Shown: positions 31,966-43,905, counted from the first letter of the stretch. The stretch is 64,000 nucleotides of DNA from Phascolarctos cinereus (GCF_002099425.1 NW_018344009.1:682001-746000); one strand, 5' to 3'. Numbers and translations: made by a program. The notes: generated by a model from the letters alone, not told the origin.

Positions 31966-33035
31966 AAAAAGAACAGCTGACATTTAAGGATGACAAAGTA
32001 CTTTGCACACATCATTCTCTCTCTCTTTTTTTTAATATAAAGTTGTTTATTTTTAGTTTTCAACATTCACTTCCACAAGTTTTTGAGTTCCAAATTTTCA
32101 CCCCATCTCACCCCTCCCTCCACCCCAAGATGTCATGCAGGCTGAATATCCCTTCCCCTAGTTTGTCCTCTCGTCTATCTCTCTCCCTTTCTCTTATCCC
32201 CTTCCCCTTCTATTTTCCTGCAGGGCAGGACAGACTTCTGTACGCCATTTCCTATATTTCTTATTTCCCAGCAGCATGTGAAAACATTTTTTTAAACATA
32301 TGTTTTTAAAACTTTAGGTTTCAAATTTTCTGTCTTCCTCCCTCTCCACCCACCCTCATAGAAAAGGCAAGCAACTCAATATAGGTTGTACATGTGCAGT
32401 TATGCAAAACACATCCATAGTAGACATGTTATGAAAAACTAACTCTATTTCCCTTAATCCTATCCTGCCCTCCCATTTATTTTATTCTTTCTTTTGACCC
32501 TGTCCCTCCTCAGAAGTATTTACTTCTGATTACCACCTTTCCCAATCTGCCCTCCTCTCTATCATCCCCCTGCTCTCTTGCAGTTCCCTTCTCCCCCTAT
32601 TTTCCTGTAGGGTAAGACAGATTTCCATACCCAATTGAATGTGTATGTTATTCCCTCCTTAAGCCAAATCCTATGAGAATAAGATTCACTCATTCCCTCT
32701 CACCTTCCCCATTTCCCCTCCACTGTAAGAGACTTTTCTTTTCTGTTTTTTTTTGTGAGATAATTTACCCCATTCTACCCCTCCCTTTCTTCTTCTGAGT
32801 ATAATCCTCTCTCATCCCTTAATTTTATTCTCCAGATATGACCCCTTAATCTTCAGCTCACCCTGTGCCCTCTATCTATCTATCTATCTACATATACATA
32901 CATATAATTTTTTTCCTCCAACTACCCTAATACTGACAAAGGTCTCATGAGTTATAAATATCATCTTTCCATGCAGGAATGTAAACAGTTCAATCTTAAT
33001 AAGTCTCTTATGATTTCTCTTTCCTGTTTACCTCT

Positions 33036-34115
33036 TCATGTTCCACTTGAGTCCTGTATTTGAAAGTCAAATTTTCTATTCAGCTCTGGTCTTTTCATCA
33101 AGAATGCTTGAAAGTCCTCTATTTCACTGAATGACCATTTTTTCCCCTGAAGGATTATACTCAGTTTTGCTGGGTAGGTGATTCTTGGTTGTAATCCTAT
33201 CTCCTTTGCCCTCCAGAATATTATATTCCATGCCCTGCGGTCCTTTAATGTAGAAGCTGCTAAATCTTGTGTTATCCTGATTGTGTTTCCACAGTACTTG
33301 AACTGTTTCCTTCTGGCAGCTTGTAATATTTTCTCCTTGACCTGGGAACTCTGGAATTTGGCTATAATATTCCTAGGAGTTTTCCTTTGGGGATCTCTTT
33401 CAGGAGGAGATCTGTGGATTCTTTCAATTTCTATTTTGCCCTCTGGTTCTACTATATCAGGGCAGTTTTCCTTGATAATTTCTTGAAAGATGATGTCTAG
33501 GCTCTTTTTTGATCATGGCTTTCAGATAGTCCAATAATTTTTAAATTCTCTCTCCTGGATCTATTTTCCAGGTCAGTTGTTTTTCCAATGAGATATTTCA
33601 CATTGTTTTCTAATTTTTCATTCTTTTGGATTTGTTCTACTGTGTCATGATTTCTCATAAAGTCACTATCTTCCAATTGCTCTATTCTAATTTTTAAGGA
33701 AGTATTTTCTTCAGTAATCTTTTGGACTTCCTTTTCCATTTGGCCAATTTTTCTTTTTAGGGCATTTTTCTCCTCATTGGCTTTTTGGACCTCTTTTGCC
33801 ATTTGGGTTAGGCTATTTTTTAAGGTGTTATTTTCTTCAGTATTTTTTTGGGTCTTCTTTAGCAAGCTGTTGACTTGTTTTTCATGATTTTCTTGCATCA
33901 CTCTCATTTCTCTTCCAGTTTTTCCCTACTTCCCTTACTTGCTTCTCAAAATCCCTTTTGAGCTCTTCCAAGGCCTGGGACTGATTCATATTTTTCTTGG
34001 AGGCTTTGGATGTAGGAGCTTTGACTTTGTTGTCTTCTTCTGGTTGTATATTTTGATCTTCTTTTTCATCAAAGTAAGATAATATAGTCTGATTCTTTTT
34101 GTGCTGCTTGCTCAT
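33036..34115 (-). pseudogene. HAL1 ORF1 (L1 ORF1p-like RNA-binding protein), two frameshifts
   Basis: The frame starts at ATG 34115 (MSKQHKKNQTILSYFDEKED) and ends at TGA 33036-33038, about 360 codons. The N-terminal half is a Lys/Glu-rich coiled coil with heptad spacing. The RRM entry motif DLENRSRRENLKIIGL lies near 33540-33565, and the C-terminal domain (IIAKFQSSQVKEKIL, DRRAWNIIFWRAKEIG, ITYPAKLSIILQGK) follows. Two single-base losses break the frame: one near 33915 (WKRNESD/EMRVMQ join) and one in the A run near 33510 (HDQK/KSLDIIF join). Both look recent, since no other stop is seen. Compared with L1 ORF1p, length and domain order are normal. Confidence 0.85.
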
Positions 34116-34938
34116 GATTCCGGCCAATTACTTGAGTTTTAAACTCTTTGTCAAGGTATGAATCTGCTTCCAATGTGGAGAATATACTGTCCCAAGCTTC
34201 AGGGGGTTTGCGCAGCTGTTTTCAGAGATACTTGTAGGGCCCTGTAAATTTTCAGTTCTTCCAAGGTGGTATGATAAGAGGCGAGGTGTTTACTCCTTTC
34301 CTGGCCTGTGACTACAAGTACTCCTTTCTGTCCTGTAACTGTGAGGAGGGACTCCTCTCCACAATCACTGCAAGCTCCACCACACCAGCGCCCCTCCTCA
34401 CCCCAGCGCCGCCGCCCAGAACTGTGGCCCAGATGCAAACAAGGACAAAGCAAGAGATTCCTGCCTCAGCACTGACAAAGAGATCCCTGTGATCCCTCTC
34501 TTATCAGCCACTGGATTCCCCATTAACCTGTGGGCTGGAAGCTCGGGAAGCAGCTGCCCCCCCAGCGCCACGCTCTTGGGGAATGGAGCTGAAACCCCGC
34601 CTTCCTTTCTCAGCACCAACAGAAACAGAGTTTTCCCACTGATCTTCTAAGTTGTCTTTGGCATTGGTGGATTGAGGAGTCTGGAAACCTCCACAGCTGC
34701 CCGAGATTCAGTCCTCTGAGGCCTGCCATGCTGCGCTGCGCTCCCAGCCCAGTGCGATACACCTTTCTGATCAATCATCCAGGTTGTCTTGGGCTGGAAA
34801 TGTGTTTCACTCTGTCTTTTTGTGGGTTCTGCTGCTTCAGAATTTGTTTAGAGCCATTTTTTATGAGTATTTGCAGGGGTTTGGAGGAGAGCTCAAGCAA
34901 GTCACTACTTTCACTCCGCCATCTTGGCTTCACCTCCC
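34116..34938 (-). promoter_or_regulatory. HAL1 5' UTR / internal promoter
   Basis: About 820 bp, GC-richer than its surroundings, with CCAAGATGGCGGAGTG near its 5' end. In L1 this kind of YY1 site positions transcription initiation; the same role here is inferred. Confidence 0.6.
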
Positions 34939-35099
34939 TGCACACATCATTCTCAATTGGACCTCAACAACTCTGGGGGTAAGTGCTACAGCCATTATTA
35001 TCTCTATTTCACAGATGAGTAAACTGAGGCTAAGGTTCACATAGCTAGGAAGTATTTGAGGCAAAATCTGCACCCAGCTCTTCCTTGCTCTAGGTCTCA

Positions 35100-35590
35100 C
35101 ACACTGTAGACTTGCCAGGCATGATGCTTATGGTTCCTTGAAGGGTACTATAGGTCGTCTTAATGCTCCCTAGAGAGAGCCCTTCTCAGGGGGCTCTGAA
35201 AAAGTCGGGCTGAGATAGGAGAGTGCCTACATCCAAGAGGATATGATGGCTAGTTTTTTTTCTAGTGGGACCAGGAGCAGGGTTCTTATGTCTTAGACTC
35301 AGAGCTAGGAGAGCTAGGTTCTACTGGAGGAACAGAGGCATGAAGAGAAGTGAGGGGAAAAATATCTTGCTTCCAGTTTCAGACATGGAATCAAACTGCC
35401 TCCCAGAGTTCTAGGCTGTTGGCCGGGGAGAAGTCACATTTATTCCACTTGTGTGTGCCTCACACATGCACACATACACATACACACATAGCAGCAGTAG
35501 CAGCAGCAACAATCCTTCAGCTCAGGATCTGTAATAAATCTCTTCAAATTCCATGGCTGGCTGGCATCACAATTTCTCTTTCCCAACCAT
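35100..35590. other. Unassigned sequence
   Basis: No repeat apart from a short CACACATA run at 35465-35490 and GCAGCAGTAGCAGCAGCAA after it. Confidence 0.4.
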
Positions 35591-35591
35591 C

Positions 35592-36123
35592 ATGGCAAGT
35601 AGATAGCCCAGCGGATAGAGTTCTGAATCTGAAGTCAAGAAGACCCAAATTCAAATCCAGTCTGGGAACTTTCCTAGCTGAGAGACTCTGGACAAGTCAC
35701 TCTTTATTCCCCCTCCTTCCAGCTCAGGTCTCCATGGTAGTGCCGCTTGCTGCTTTCCTCTACTTCTTCCTCTGTGGATATTACTGAGCCTCCTTGCAAG
35801 CTGATGAAGGAGGAGGTAGGGATGTGCCTAGGAAGGCATTTCCCCTAAACTCAAGACTTATCTGCCATGGGACAGACAAGATCATGGCTTATTGTTTAAA
35901 ATGTTTTTATACAAAAATGTTTAAAAGATGCATGAACATGCCAAAAAACCTGCCTGTTTCCTCATCTGTAAAATGTGGGTAATAACAGTATCTACCTTCC
36001 AGGCATATTGTGAGGATCAAATAACATGATATTTGTAAAGCACTTTACAAATCTTAAAGTGCTATATAAATGCTAGCTATTTATAATAATAATTATAATA
36101 ATAATTATTATTATTATTAATCT
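35592..36123 (+). mobile_element. THER1-type SINE in two halves around a 230 bp segment
   Basis: The 5' half (35592-35712) ends at GGACAAGTCACTCTTTA. The 3' half (35945-36123) starts at CCTGTTTCCTCATCTGTAAA and ends in a TAA/TTA-rich tail. The 35713-35944 segment is not recognised. Confidence 0.7.
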
Positions 36124-36439
36124 TCTTTTGATCCAAAATAGCTAGGATTCCAACAGCTCTGAAGCTTGAGGAAATGTCATTCACTTGAAATCTGGGATGT
36201 TAGAAGAGTTTCTTTGAAGAGTTAGGGATTAACCACAGGATCCATATGGGGGCTGGATAGGTCATAGGTCATAGCAAATGAGCAGGGAACTCACTTGCAC
36301 ACTCTTTCACGTGGGTAGTTCGTCATTTCACCACATGCAGGAAGCTTGTCTTCCAAACCAGATTGTAAATATTACTGCAGTCGTATCTTCTTTGTGTCTT
36401 TTCACACAATGTTAAGCAATAAATACCGTTTGAATTAGG

Positions 36440-37640
36440 TATTCCATGAGAACCTAAAATTCAATGTATCCAAAACCAGGCTCATCATTTCCTCTCTAAA
36501 CTTCTTCCTCCTCATGACTTCTACACTTCAGGGGCATCTGTGATGAGGCACTTGGTACCATCATGGATAGAGCTCTGGGCTTAGCATCAGGAAGACCCAA
36601 GTTCAAGTCCCTTTTCAGACACTTATTAGCTGTGTGACCCTGGGCAAGTCACATAACCTTTATCTGTCTTGGTTCCCTCAACTGTAAAAAAGGGATAATA
36701 ACAACATCTCTTTCTCAGGGTTGCTGTGAGGATCAATGAGATATTTGTAAAATGCACTCAGCATAGTGCCTGGAGCATAGTAGGCTCGATATAAATGCTT
36801 ATTCCCTGCCCTCTCCTTCCTTCATATTTTCCTCTTTCCAATCAGAAGACAAAATCCAACAAGTCACCAAGTCTTGTGGATTCTTCCTTCATGATGTCTC
36901 CCATATCCATCCTTTTCTCTCTTTTTCTACCACCACTGTTCTAGGCAAAAAAAGGACCTTATCACCTTGTGCCAGGACTATTGCAACAGCCTCACCAGAC
37001 TTTTCCCCCACCTATTCTGTACATAGCTTCCAGATTTAGCTTCCTAAGTGTACGTTTGGTCAGAGAAGACTTGCAATAGCTCCCTATTATGGACAGGGAA
37101 AAGTCCATATGATCTTAGTTTGAATAAGGCATTAGCTCCCTATCTAGGCATCCAGCACTCAAATCTTTCCTGAGTCTTGCTTCTGATCTTGAAAGGCTCT
37201 TTCATGTGCTCAAAACTGGGCCTTTCCCTTTCCTTCTCCTATACTCACCTTTTGTTGGACTGTCCTCTGGGCTTTCTGCTTTCCCCCCTCCAATTTCTAC
37301 TTGTTGAAATCCTCCAATACCTTCAAGGTCCAACATAGATATCCTCTCCTCCATGAAGCCCTCTTTGATTTTTATGTTTGAACCTGAGTTGTACCTTCTA
37401 AAACTCCACATAGCACTTTATCTCACTTCTCTTAGTACTTAAGACAGTTATTTGCATACAGTAGGTTGTTAATAAATGTCTGCTGAATTATTTTCCCCAA
37501 TCACACTGTGAACTTCCTGAGAGAAGGAATGACATCTTATACTTCTTTTGGTCTCCCCTACCTTTCCCCCATGCCTAGCACAATACTGATACCATAGGGG
37601 GCGTTCAATAAATATTTGTTAGATGGCATGGCTGTTGGAC
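36440..37640 (+). mobile_element. Long L2 LINE 3' region with a nested SINE
   Basis: Forward L2 from ATTCAATGTATCCAAAACCA, through AAGTCACCAAGTCTTGTGGA and TTGCAACAGCCTCACC, to two successive termini (GTTAATAAATGTCTGCTGAA at 37470 and GTTCAATAAATATTTGTTAG at 37604). Confidence 0.75.
36543..36815 (+). mobile_element. THER1/MON1-type SINE nested in L2
   Basis: Head GAGGCACTTGGTACCATCAT, core CACTTATTAGCTGTGTGACC, end GATATAAATGCTTATTCCC. Confidence 0.85.
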
Positions 37641-38540
37641 AAATTGCACAAATATGACGTCAGGAATCTGCTGGACAGCAGGCACAGCAATGGCATGATG
37701 AGGAAAACCCATGGCACTATCTGATGTGCAGGGACCTCAGAAGAACCCTCCTCTACCTATCTACCTCTAGTGTGAATTAAGCACCAGCACCTGCGATGGG
37801 CCATGATCTATGGTAGGCAAACAACCCCTATAGGAGCCTTCAAGGAATAAAAATCAGTCTCACCAAGGAGGCTCCCTCTACTTTAATGTCGACCTTTGGG
37901 ATGGAGAGTTGGGCCTGGGAGAACCTATGAGAATGGGAAAGTAACCTTCCTAGGTGTAACTAGGGTGTGGCAATCAGGGCTTTTCTAGGGTCATGTTTAG
38001 AGGGGGCTGATTTCATAGGAACAAAAGACCTTGGTATCTAATTATCAGAAATTATTAAATTAAATTTAGAAAGCTAACAGATGTCAGGTGGAGATGAGCT
38101 CTTCCCTTCCTCTGTCTCCCCAGAAATTTCCACACATTGGTACCCCAGAAGCCTTTGCTCCTCCTGCCCCTTGCTTAATTGAGAGAATGCTTCATGTTGC
38201 TTATTCCTGGTGCAGTTTATGCTGCTTTCCCTGGGGAAAGTTTTCTCCCTGTATATGACTTGGTATCTATCCCAAAGAGATTGAGCCACTAAAAAAAGCC
38301 ATCCAGGGGACCACATCACAGCTGCTTCTCCCTATCCCTTCCAAGCCCTGATGAAAAGACTAACAGATATATTTGACCTGACTGCCTGGTGGGTGGAATC
38401 TGTTATGGGGCATGTAGGAATGGGAAGATTCAGATGATGTCACTTCTCCCACCATGTTGTAATTCAGGCTCTCTGAAGCCTCTTCCCACAGATGTTCTAC
38501 TTTCCAAGCTATATGTGATTGGAAATTTTGCTCTCAAAGG
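37640..38540. other. Unassigned sequence
   Basis: No repeat recognised over 900 bp. A full palindromic CRE, TGACGTCA, is at 37655-37662. Confidence 0.4.
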
Positions 38541-38544
38541 AGTT

Positions 38545-38715
38545 TCAAAGTCATATAATGGAAAGAGACTTTGAAATTATAGGCCCTGAGTTCGAATGTG
38601 GGCTCCATTACTTATTAGCTTGAAAACATTGGGCAAATCACTTAACATCTTGGGTCCTCAGTTTCCTTACCTGTCAAATGAAGGGATAGACGAGATGAAC
38701 TCCAACAAATCCATC
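38545..38715 (+). mobile_element. MIR fragment
   Basis: Forward MIR: GGGCAAATCACTTAACATCT, CAGTTTCCTTACCTGTCAAA. Confidence 0.7.
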
Positions 38716-38719
38716 CTAC

Positions 38720-39530
38720 GCCCAGTCTTTTGTTTACTGGGGAACATTGAGTAACCCTCAACGAGGGAGTCCTTATCCAGAATATGACACCACTTTTAAG
38801 CACCCTTAAAGAGCAACGTCAGAATCCCTTGGATATTGGTAGCAGTTCCTTTACAAAAAGCTCCAAATGCTTTCTCAAATCTCCTCAAATTGATGCTCAT
38901 AGCACCTATCTGATCTGTCTGGTCAAAGTCACCAAGGACTGGGCACATGGAGACAGATATAGGTGATCAGGATGCAGAGACATGCACATAAGCCCCCATC
39001 ACAGAAAGCACATATCATGGCTGGCAATCTGGCCCAACAGCTGGCTGAAGGTTAGAGGAGACGTGCAAAGGGAATAGGGAGGGACAAGTTGAGGCAGGAA
39101 GTACAAATGGTCACTTTGGTGGTGATACTGCCTTGGCATCTGCACTGGTCTAATCTCTGGCCCTTTCCTTTAAAACACTTTCCATTTACATTCTCAATTT
39201 GGGCACAGAGATAGAGACACCATTTGATTAACTTTAAGTACTCTATAAATGTGAGTTTTTTTAAATAGCCTGGATTCTTGGTGGTCCAGTGGTCTCTCAA
39301 TGCCTTTGCCTTCATCTTGAAAATGGTAAGAAAAAATTCAGATAGGAGATGAGGTCATAGCCACGTTGTCAAGAAATTTGGTTGGCTTTTAATTGTCTCT
39401 CTTCTACATTCCCACTGTACTATCTGAGGGAGGTGGCAAATAGCAGGGAACTAGCTGTAAAACAAAAACCAAACAAAAAAGATGAAAGATGCAAGAGAAG
39501 GTAGTGGGAATATGCAGAATCTACCTAGTA
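38720..39530. other. Unassigned sequence
   Basis: No repeat or exon recognised over 800 bp. Confidence 0.4.
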
Positions 39531-39534
39531 AAGA

Positions 39535-39740
39535 GACCAGAGTCTAGGAAAGCAGGGTTGTATTTTTGACTTTGCCACTAATTCACTATCTGACTTTAAA
39601 GACAGCTAACCTTTCTGTGCCTCAATTTCTCCACCTATAGAAAACACAATACCTAACACCACTGACCTTGTAGTGTTATTATAAGGAAAAAGAAAAGTAG
39701 TACATATGAAGAACTTTGAAAAGTTAAAGGTGTTATAAGC
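39535..39740 (+). mobile_element. MIR-type SINE
   Basis: Forward, diverged: TTGACTTTGCCACTAATTCA, GTGCCTCAATTTCTCCACCT. Confidence 0.6.
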
Positions 39741-39854
39741 TATGAATATTTTCTCAGTTCCAAATTCTCTCCAACTTGATACAGAAGTCTAGGAGAAGCA
39801 TGCTAAGTCTTCAGCATGCAAAGGTTTAAAAAAATTCTGCCAGTCACAAAAACA

Positions 39855-40450
39855 TATGCCACTAAAGGCATAAGATCTTAGGGATTATTTAGGCCAACGC
39901 CCTTTATTTTACAGATGAGGAAACTGAGGCCCATGAAGGAGCATGACTTTTCTGAGCTCTCACACAAAATAAGTGGTAGAGACAGCATTCAGACCTTGGT
40001 CTTTGGATTTCCTATGTGATTCAATTAAACCTGTTGTCCTGGGAGCTCTTCTTCCTGACTTTCTTCCACATTCAAGTTTGGGAAAGGGGACGGTAATCCT
40101 TTGCAAAGACAGCCTCTGCTTTGAGCATTTGACACCTGTCACTGGAACTACTGTCTTCACTGAATCTCTGAGCTAGAAAGGACTTCAACAACCATTCAGT
40201 CCAACCTATATGGGCAAAGAATTGCCTCTACCACAGCACGGATGAGGAAGAAATGACTCATGGGACCAGAGAGCTAGAGGCTGAAGGGACCTTAGAGGGC
40301 ATCTAGCCCAATATCCTCATTTTACAGCTGAGGAAACTGAGGTTGAGAGAGGTTAAGTGACTTGCTTAACTTCACACAGCTAGGACATGACAAGGGCAAG
40401 ATATGATTCCAGGTCTTCTGACTCTAAATTGAGTATTCTTTGCACTGGAT
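39855..40450 (-). mobile_element. Two MIR fragments and an L3-like piece
   Basis: Reverse MIR at 39855-40010 and at 40262-40450 (both with TTTTACAG..GAGGAAACTGAGG). A short L3-like block at 40155-40235 (AGCTAGAAAGGACTTCAACA). Confidence 0.65.
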
Positions 40451-40479
40451 ACTGGGAGCAAAGTGGTTTGAGGCATGGA

Positions 40480-40905
40480 GAAGAAATATCACTTCAGGAC
40501 GATCCTTCCATTTCTCTTTTTTTTCAATTCCCTAAGGGATAGATTACATGATATGGTTAGTTGACAAAAGGTAGACATGGGGAAGACATGGTGGTCGTCA
40601 TGTGGAAGGCCTTTCTCATGGAAGAAGGATTACACCTGTTCTGTTTGGCCACAGAGGGAAGGAAATGGAAGAAAGGGTCAGAGTTGAAAGGGGCAGATTC
40701 AGGTTTGATAGGAGAAAAACTTCCTCACAGATTAAGGTAACCAGAAGTTGAATGGGCTGCCTAGAAAGGTAATGGTTTCTTCTTCACTGGAGGTCATCGG
40801 ATAAAGGCCACATGACCACTTACTGAACCTATTGTAGGTGGCATTATTGGTCAGGTACGAGTTAGACTAAATGACTTGATATTCCTTGTAGCTCTGAGAT
40901 TTTCT
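40480..40905 (+). mobile_element. L3/CR1 LINE 3' region
   Basis: Forward L3: GAGAAAAACTTCCTCACAG, GAATGGGCTGCCTAGAAAGG, TCTTCACTGGAGGTCATCGG, ending GTAGCTCTGAGATTTTCTGG. Confidence 0.7.
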
Positions 40906-40909
40906 GGAG

Positions 40910-41560
40910 AGGTGTTCATCAGTAAGCCATAATTAATTAGGTTGATTACTTGAGTGATGAGAAAGGGTGATACCTCTCTGTTTGTGCCTTGCCTATCAAT
41001 CATATTGGGGTTGACAGGCAATGGAAAAGACCCTGAAAAGGGCATTTCATAAATATGAGATGAACCGGTGGACCAACTGGAGATGATGTGCTCTCAGTGA
41101 GCACTACATTTCATTTTTAGCAGGAATGGGAAATGTGACCATCTCTTTGGAGACATGATTCAGGCCAGTGAGGCAGCTTAGTGATAAGGTCTGTAGGTCT
41201 GTACGCCTGTAGGGTCAGGGAGCACTGGAGAGCCACTCTCAAGACCATGCTTCCAATTTACCGTTTTCCTACTCTGTCCTTCCCAGAGATAAGCTACATG
41301 ATATGATTATATTGACAAAAGGAAAGTTCAAAAACAAAGTTCTCTGGGCTGTATCCTTGTCTTTCCTTAAGAAGGCGGAATAGGGGCGCTGACCATGGGT
41401 GTCTGGCAAAGAATGTAGCACATAAGTGCTGTCAAACACGGTTGATGAGTCAGTTTGTTTGGTTTTATGGTAAAGGATGGGTTCTGTGTGTGTTTGTGTG
41501 TGTTGGAGAATGACATAATGTAAAAAAAAGCATTGAGAAAACCTTCTCTTTTCCTTTTTA
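40910..41560. other. Unassigned sequence
   Basis: No repeat recognised apart from a short GTGTGTGTTTGTGTGTG run near 41490. Confidence 0.4.
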
Positions 41561-41564
41561 AAAG

Positions 41565-41960
41565 AACAAAGGAACTGGAATCAGGAGACTGGCTTTACAT
41601 CTTGGAATTTATCTCTGCCAATTGTGGGACCATGGACAAGTCATTTAACCCTTTTTATACCCACTTTCCTCACCTATAAAACAAGTAAGACTTGTACTAT
41701 CTGTATCACAGGGTAGTTAGGAGACAAATGCTTTATAAACCTTGAAGCACTACTCAAATGAGTCATTAGTTTTCAGAAATCAAAATGTGATTGTGTAGTG
41801 GGTCAGCACAGAACCAGAGAAAGGATAATGCTTCCTACCTCCCAGGGTTGTTGTGAGGCTCAAATGAGATAATATTTGTAAAGTACTTACTGCAGTGCCT
41901 GGCAGAGCGGATGCTATATAATTGCTAGCTATTATTGTTATTGTTATCATTATTACTGAC
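41565..41960 (+). mobile_element. MIR-type SINE followed by a THER1 3' half
   Basis: Forward MIR 41565-41770 (GGACCATGGACAAGTCATTT). A second, better kept 3' half at 41818-41960 (CTCCCAGGGTTGTTGTGAGG, TGCTAGCTATTATTGTTATT). Confidence 0.75.
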
Positions 41961-42239
41961 TCCAGCTGGATACTTGGTCGCATGACGCTGGAATCCTCTG
42001 TTCCTGAGCCAGCTCTTTCTGAACTGAGTAAGTAGTCTTGTGAGCATTTTGGAGCCCATGGAATCCCACTGAGCAAGAAAATAACTGGAGGAGAGGAGCA
42101 AGGGAGGGCAGAGTTGTCTTTAAGGCAATTGCAGGGGCTAAGGTAATCATAAGTGTGTGGGAACCATGGGTTATTGTGTCTACTCCATTGATCATAATTG
42201 ATGTCTGAGGGATCAGGCTGATCTTGACTTGAAAGTGGG

Positions 42240-43145
42240 GGCATCCACAATACTCATGATCTTTCCCCCCAAATCCTCCTTGCTTGTAAATTTCCAATTA
42301 CTGTTGAGGGTGCCACCATGCTCCCACTCACCCAGGCTCACAACCTAGGTGTCATCCCTGACTCTTCACTCTCTCTTCCCATCCTCTCCAATATCCAATC
42401 TGCTGTTAAAGCCTATTGACTTTGTTTTCATAAAATCTATCCTATAAGCTCCCTTCTTTCCTCTGCCACTGCTACTCCCCACCTGATGCGCTCATCTCCT
42501 CACACCTAGACTATTGTAAAATCTTCTGGTTGTTCTCTCTGCCATAAATATCTCCCCACTCCAGCTCATCCTCCACTCAGTTGCCAAAGTGATCTTTCTA
42601 AAGAGTAGCCTGTCACTGCCCTATTCAGTAAAATTCAGTGGCTCCCTATTACTCCCAGGATCAAATAGAAAATCCTTTGGCAGCCAAAGTCTTTATAATC
42701 TTCCCCTCTCCAACTTTTCCAGTCTTCTCATACCTTACACACACATACCCCACTCCAGAATCCAGTGACACTGGCTTCCTTTGATGTTTCTCAAACAAGA
42801 AACTCCACCTCCCAACTACAGATATTTTCACTGATTGTTCCTCCATGCCTGGAATCCTCTCCATCCTCATCTCTACCTCCTGGCTGCCCTGGTTTCCTTC
42901 AATTCCCAAATAAAAAATCTTACCTTCTACAGGAAACATTTCCTGATCCCCCTTAATTCTAGTGCCTTCCCTCTATTGACTATCTCCAATTTCTTCTGTA
43001 TGTAGCTTATTTGTACATGGTTGTTTCTATCATGTCCTCCTACTAGACTGTGAGCTCCTTGAGAGCAGAGACTGTATTTTATTTCTCTTTGTGTATAGTA
43101 GGTACTTAATAAATGCTTAATGTCTGACTGATTGACTAACTACTC
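42240..43145 (+). mobile_element. L2 LINE 3' region, 900 bp, uninterrupted
   Basis: Forward L2 with consecutive landmarks: ATGATCTTTCCCCCCAAATC, CCTAGGTGTCATCCCTGACT, AGTGGCTCCCTATTACTCCC, TGTGAGCTCCTTGAGAGCAG, ending ACTTAATAAATGCTTAATG. The best L2 3' region in the window. Confidence 0.82.
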
Positions 43146-43164
43146 AACACATTTCCAGATACCT

Positions 43165-43370
43165 CTGTAAGATCATAGGATTGTAGCTCTAGAGCTGCAA
43201 AAGACAGCAGAGCCCATCCAGTCTAACCTCTAATTTTACAGGTGAGGAAATTGAGTCTCTGGGAGGTGAAAGTATTTGACCAGTCACCTAGGCTGTGAGT
43301 GTCAGAGACAGGATTTTTTACCTAGGTCCCCACCTTCTGGAGCCAGTCCTCCTTGTACCATACTGCTCCG
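43165..43370 (-). mobile_element. MIR fragment
   Basis: Reverse MIR: AATTTTACAGGTGAGGAAAT and CACCTAGGCTGTGAGTGTCA. Confidence 0.7.
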
Positions 43371-43546
43371 AGTTCAAGATTTGTCCCCCTCTTCTTGATT
43401 TAAGATACTTGACACAAACATAAAAGTTGGTCTGGATTGCTGAGAAGAGCCCTGCTCCCACCTATAGGCAAAGCTACCCTTTCCCAGGAGGAGATCTGCT
43501 TCCCCTGCCCCAGGCATGCTGTGCCCCAATAAAGAATCCTTCCACT

Positions 43547-43905
43547 ATCTAGGACATCTCCAAAAGTCTCATGATGGAAAATATTATCCACATCCAGAGA
43601 AATATCTATGGAGTTTGAATGCAGGTCGAAACATACTATTTGCTCTTTTTTTCCTTCTGTTTTGTTTTATTTTTTCTTTCTTGTGGTTCTTCTTATGGGT
43701 TCTAATTCTTCTTCACAACATGACTAATGTGAAAATATATTTATTGGAATGTACATGTAGAGCTTATATCAAATTTCATGCTGTCAAGGGGAGGAAGGCA
43801 GGGAGGAAGGGGGAGAAGATTTAAAACTCAAAAGCTTTTGGAAATGATTGTTGAGAATTAAAAATAAATTAATTAATTAAAATTTTAAAAAAAGAAAAAG
43901 AAAAA
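43547..43905 (+). mobile_element. L1 LINE 3' end, 359 bp, perfect TSD
   Basis: A 5'-truncated marsupial L1 3' UTR (TCTCATGATGGAAAATATTA, CACAACATGACTAATGTGAA, GGGGAGGAAGGCAGGGAGGA) with an A-rich tail. The 16 bp target duplication AAAGAATCCTTCCACT is intact on both sides (43531-43546, 43906-43921). Confidence 0.9.

Larger units (their letters stand above)
32020..34938 (-). mobile_element. Full-length HAL1-type (ORF1-only) LINE-1
   Basis: A 2.9 kb element in the same strand as CDH23. The 5' UTR begins near 34938 with a YY1-like AAGATGGC site as in L1 promoters; one ORF1 follows; then about 1 kb of 3' UTR with polypurine blocks and a poly(A) tail (T8 at 32026 on the plus strand). There is no ORF2 or reverse transcriptase, which defines HAL1 rather than L1. 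A perfect 16 bp target duplication TGCACACATCATTCTC flanks it (32004-32019, 34939-34954). It must have been copied by L1 machinery in trans. Confidence 0.88.
31970..35095 (-). mobile_element. MIR-type SINE split by the HAL1 insertion
   Basis: The reverse SINE reads GACATTTAAGGATGACAAAG up to CACACATCATTCTC at 32019, and resumes at 34955 with AATTGGACCTCAACAACTCT and TTTCACAGATGAGTAAACTG. Removing 32020-34954 restores a continuous SINE. Confidence 0.8.

Noticed and set aside
41780-42250. 156-codon minus-strand frame
   Set aside because: It spans a SINE 3' half and unassigned intron, with no recognisable domain.
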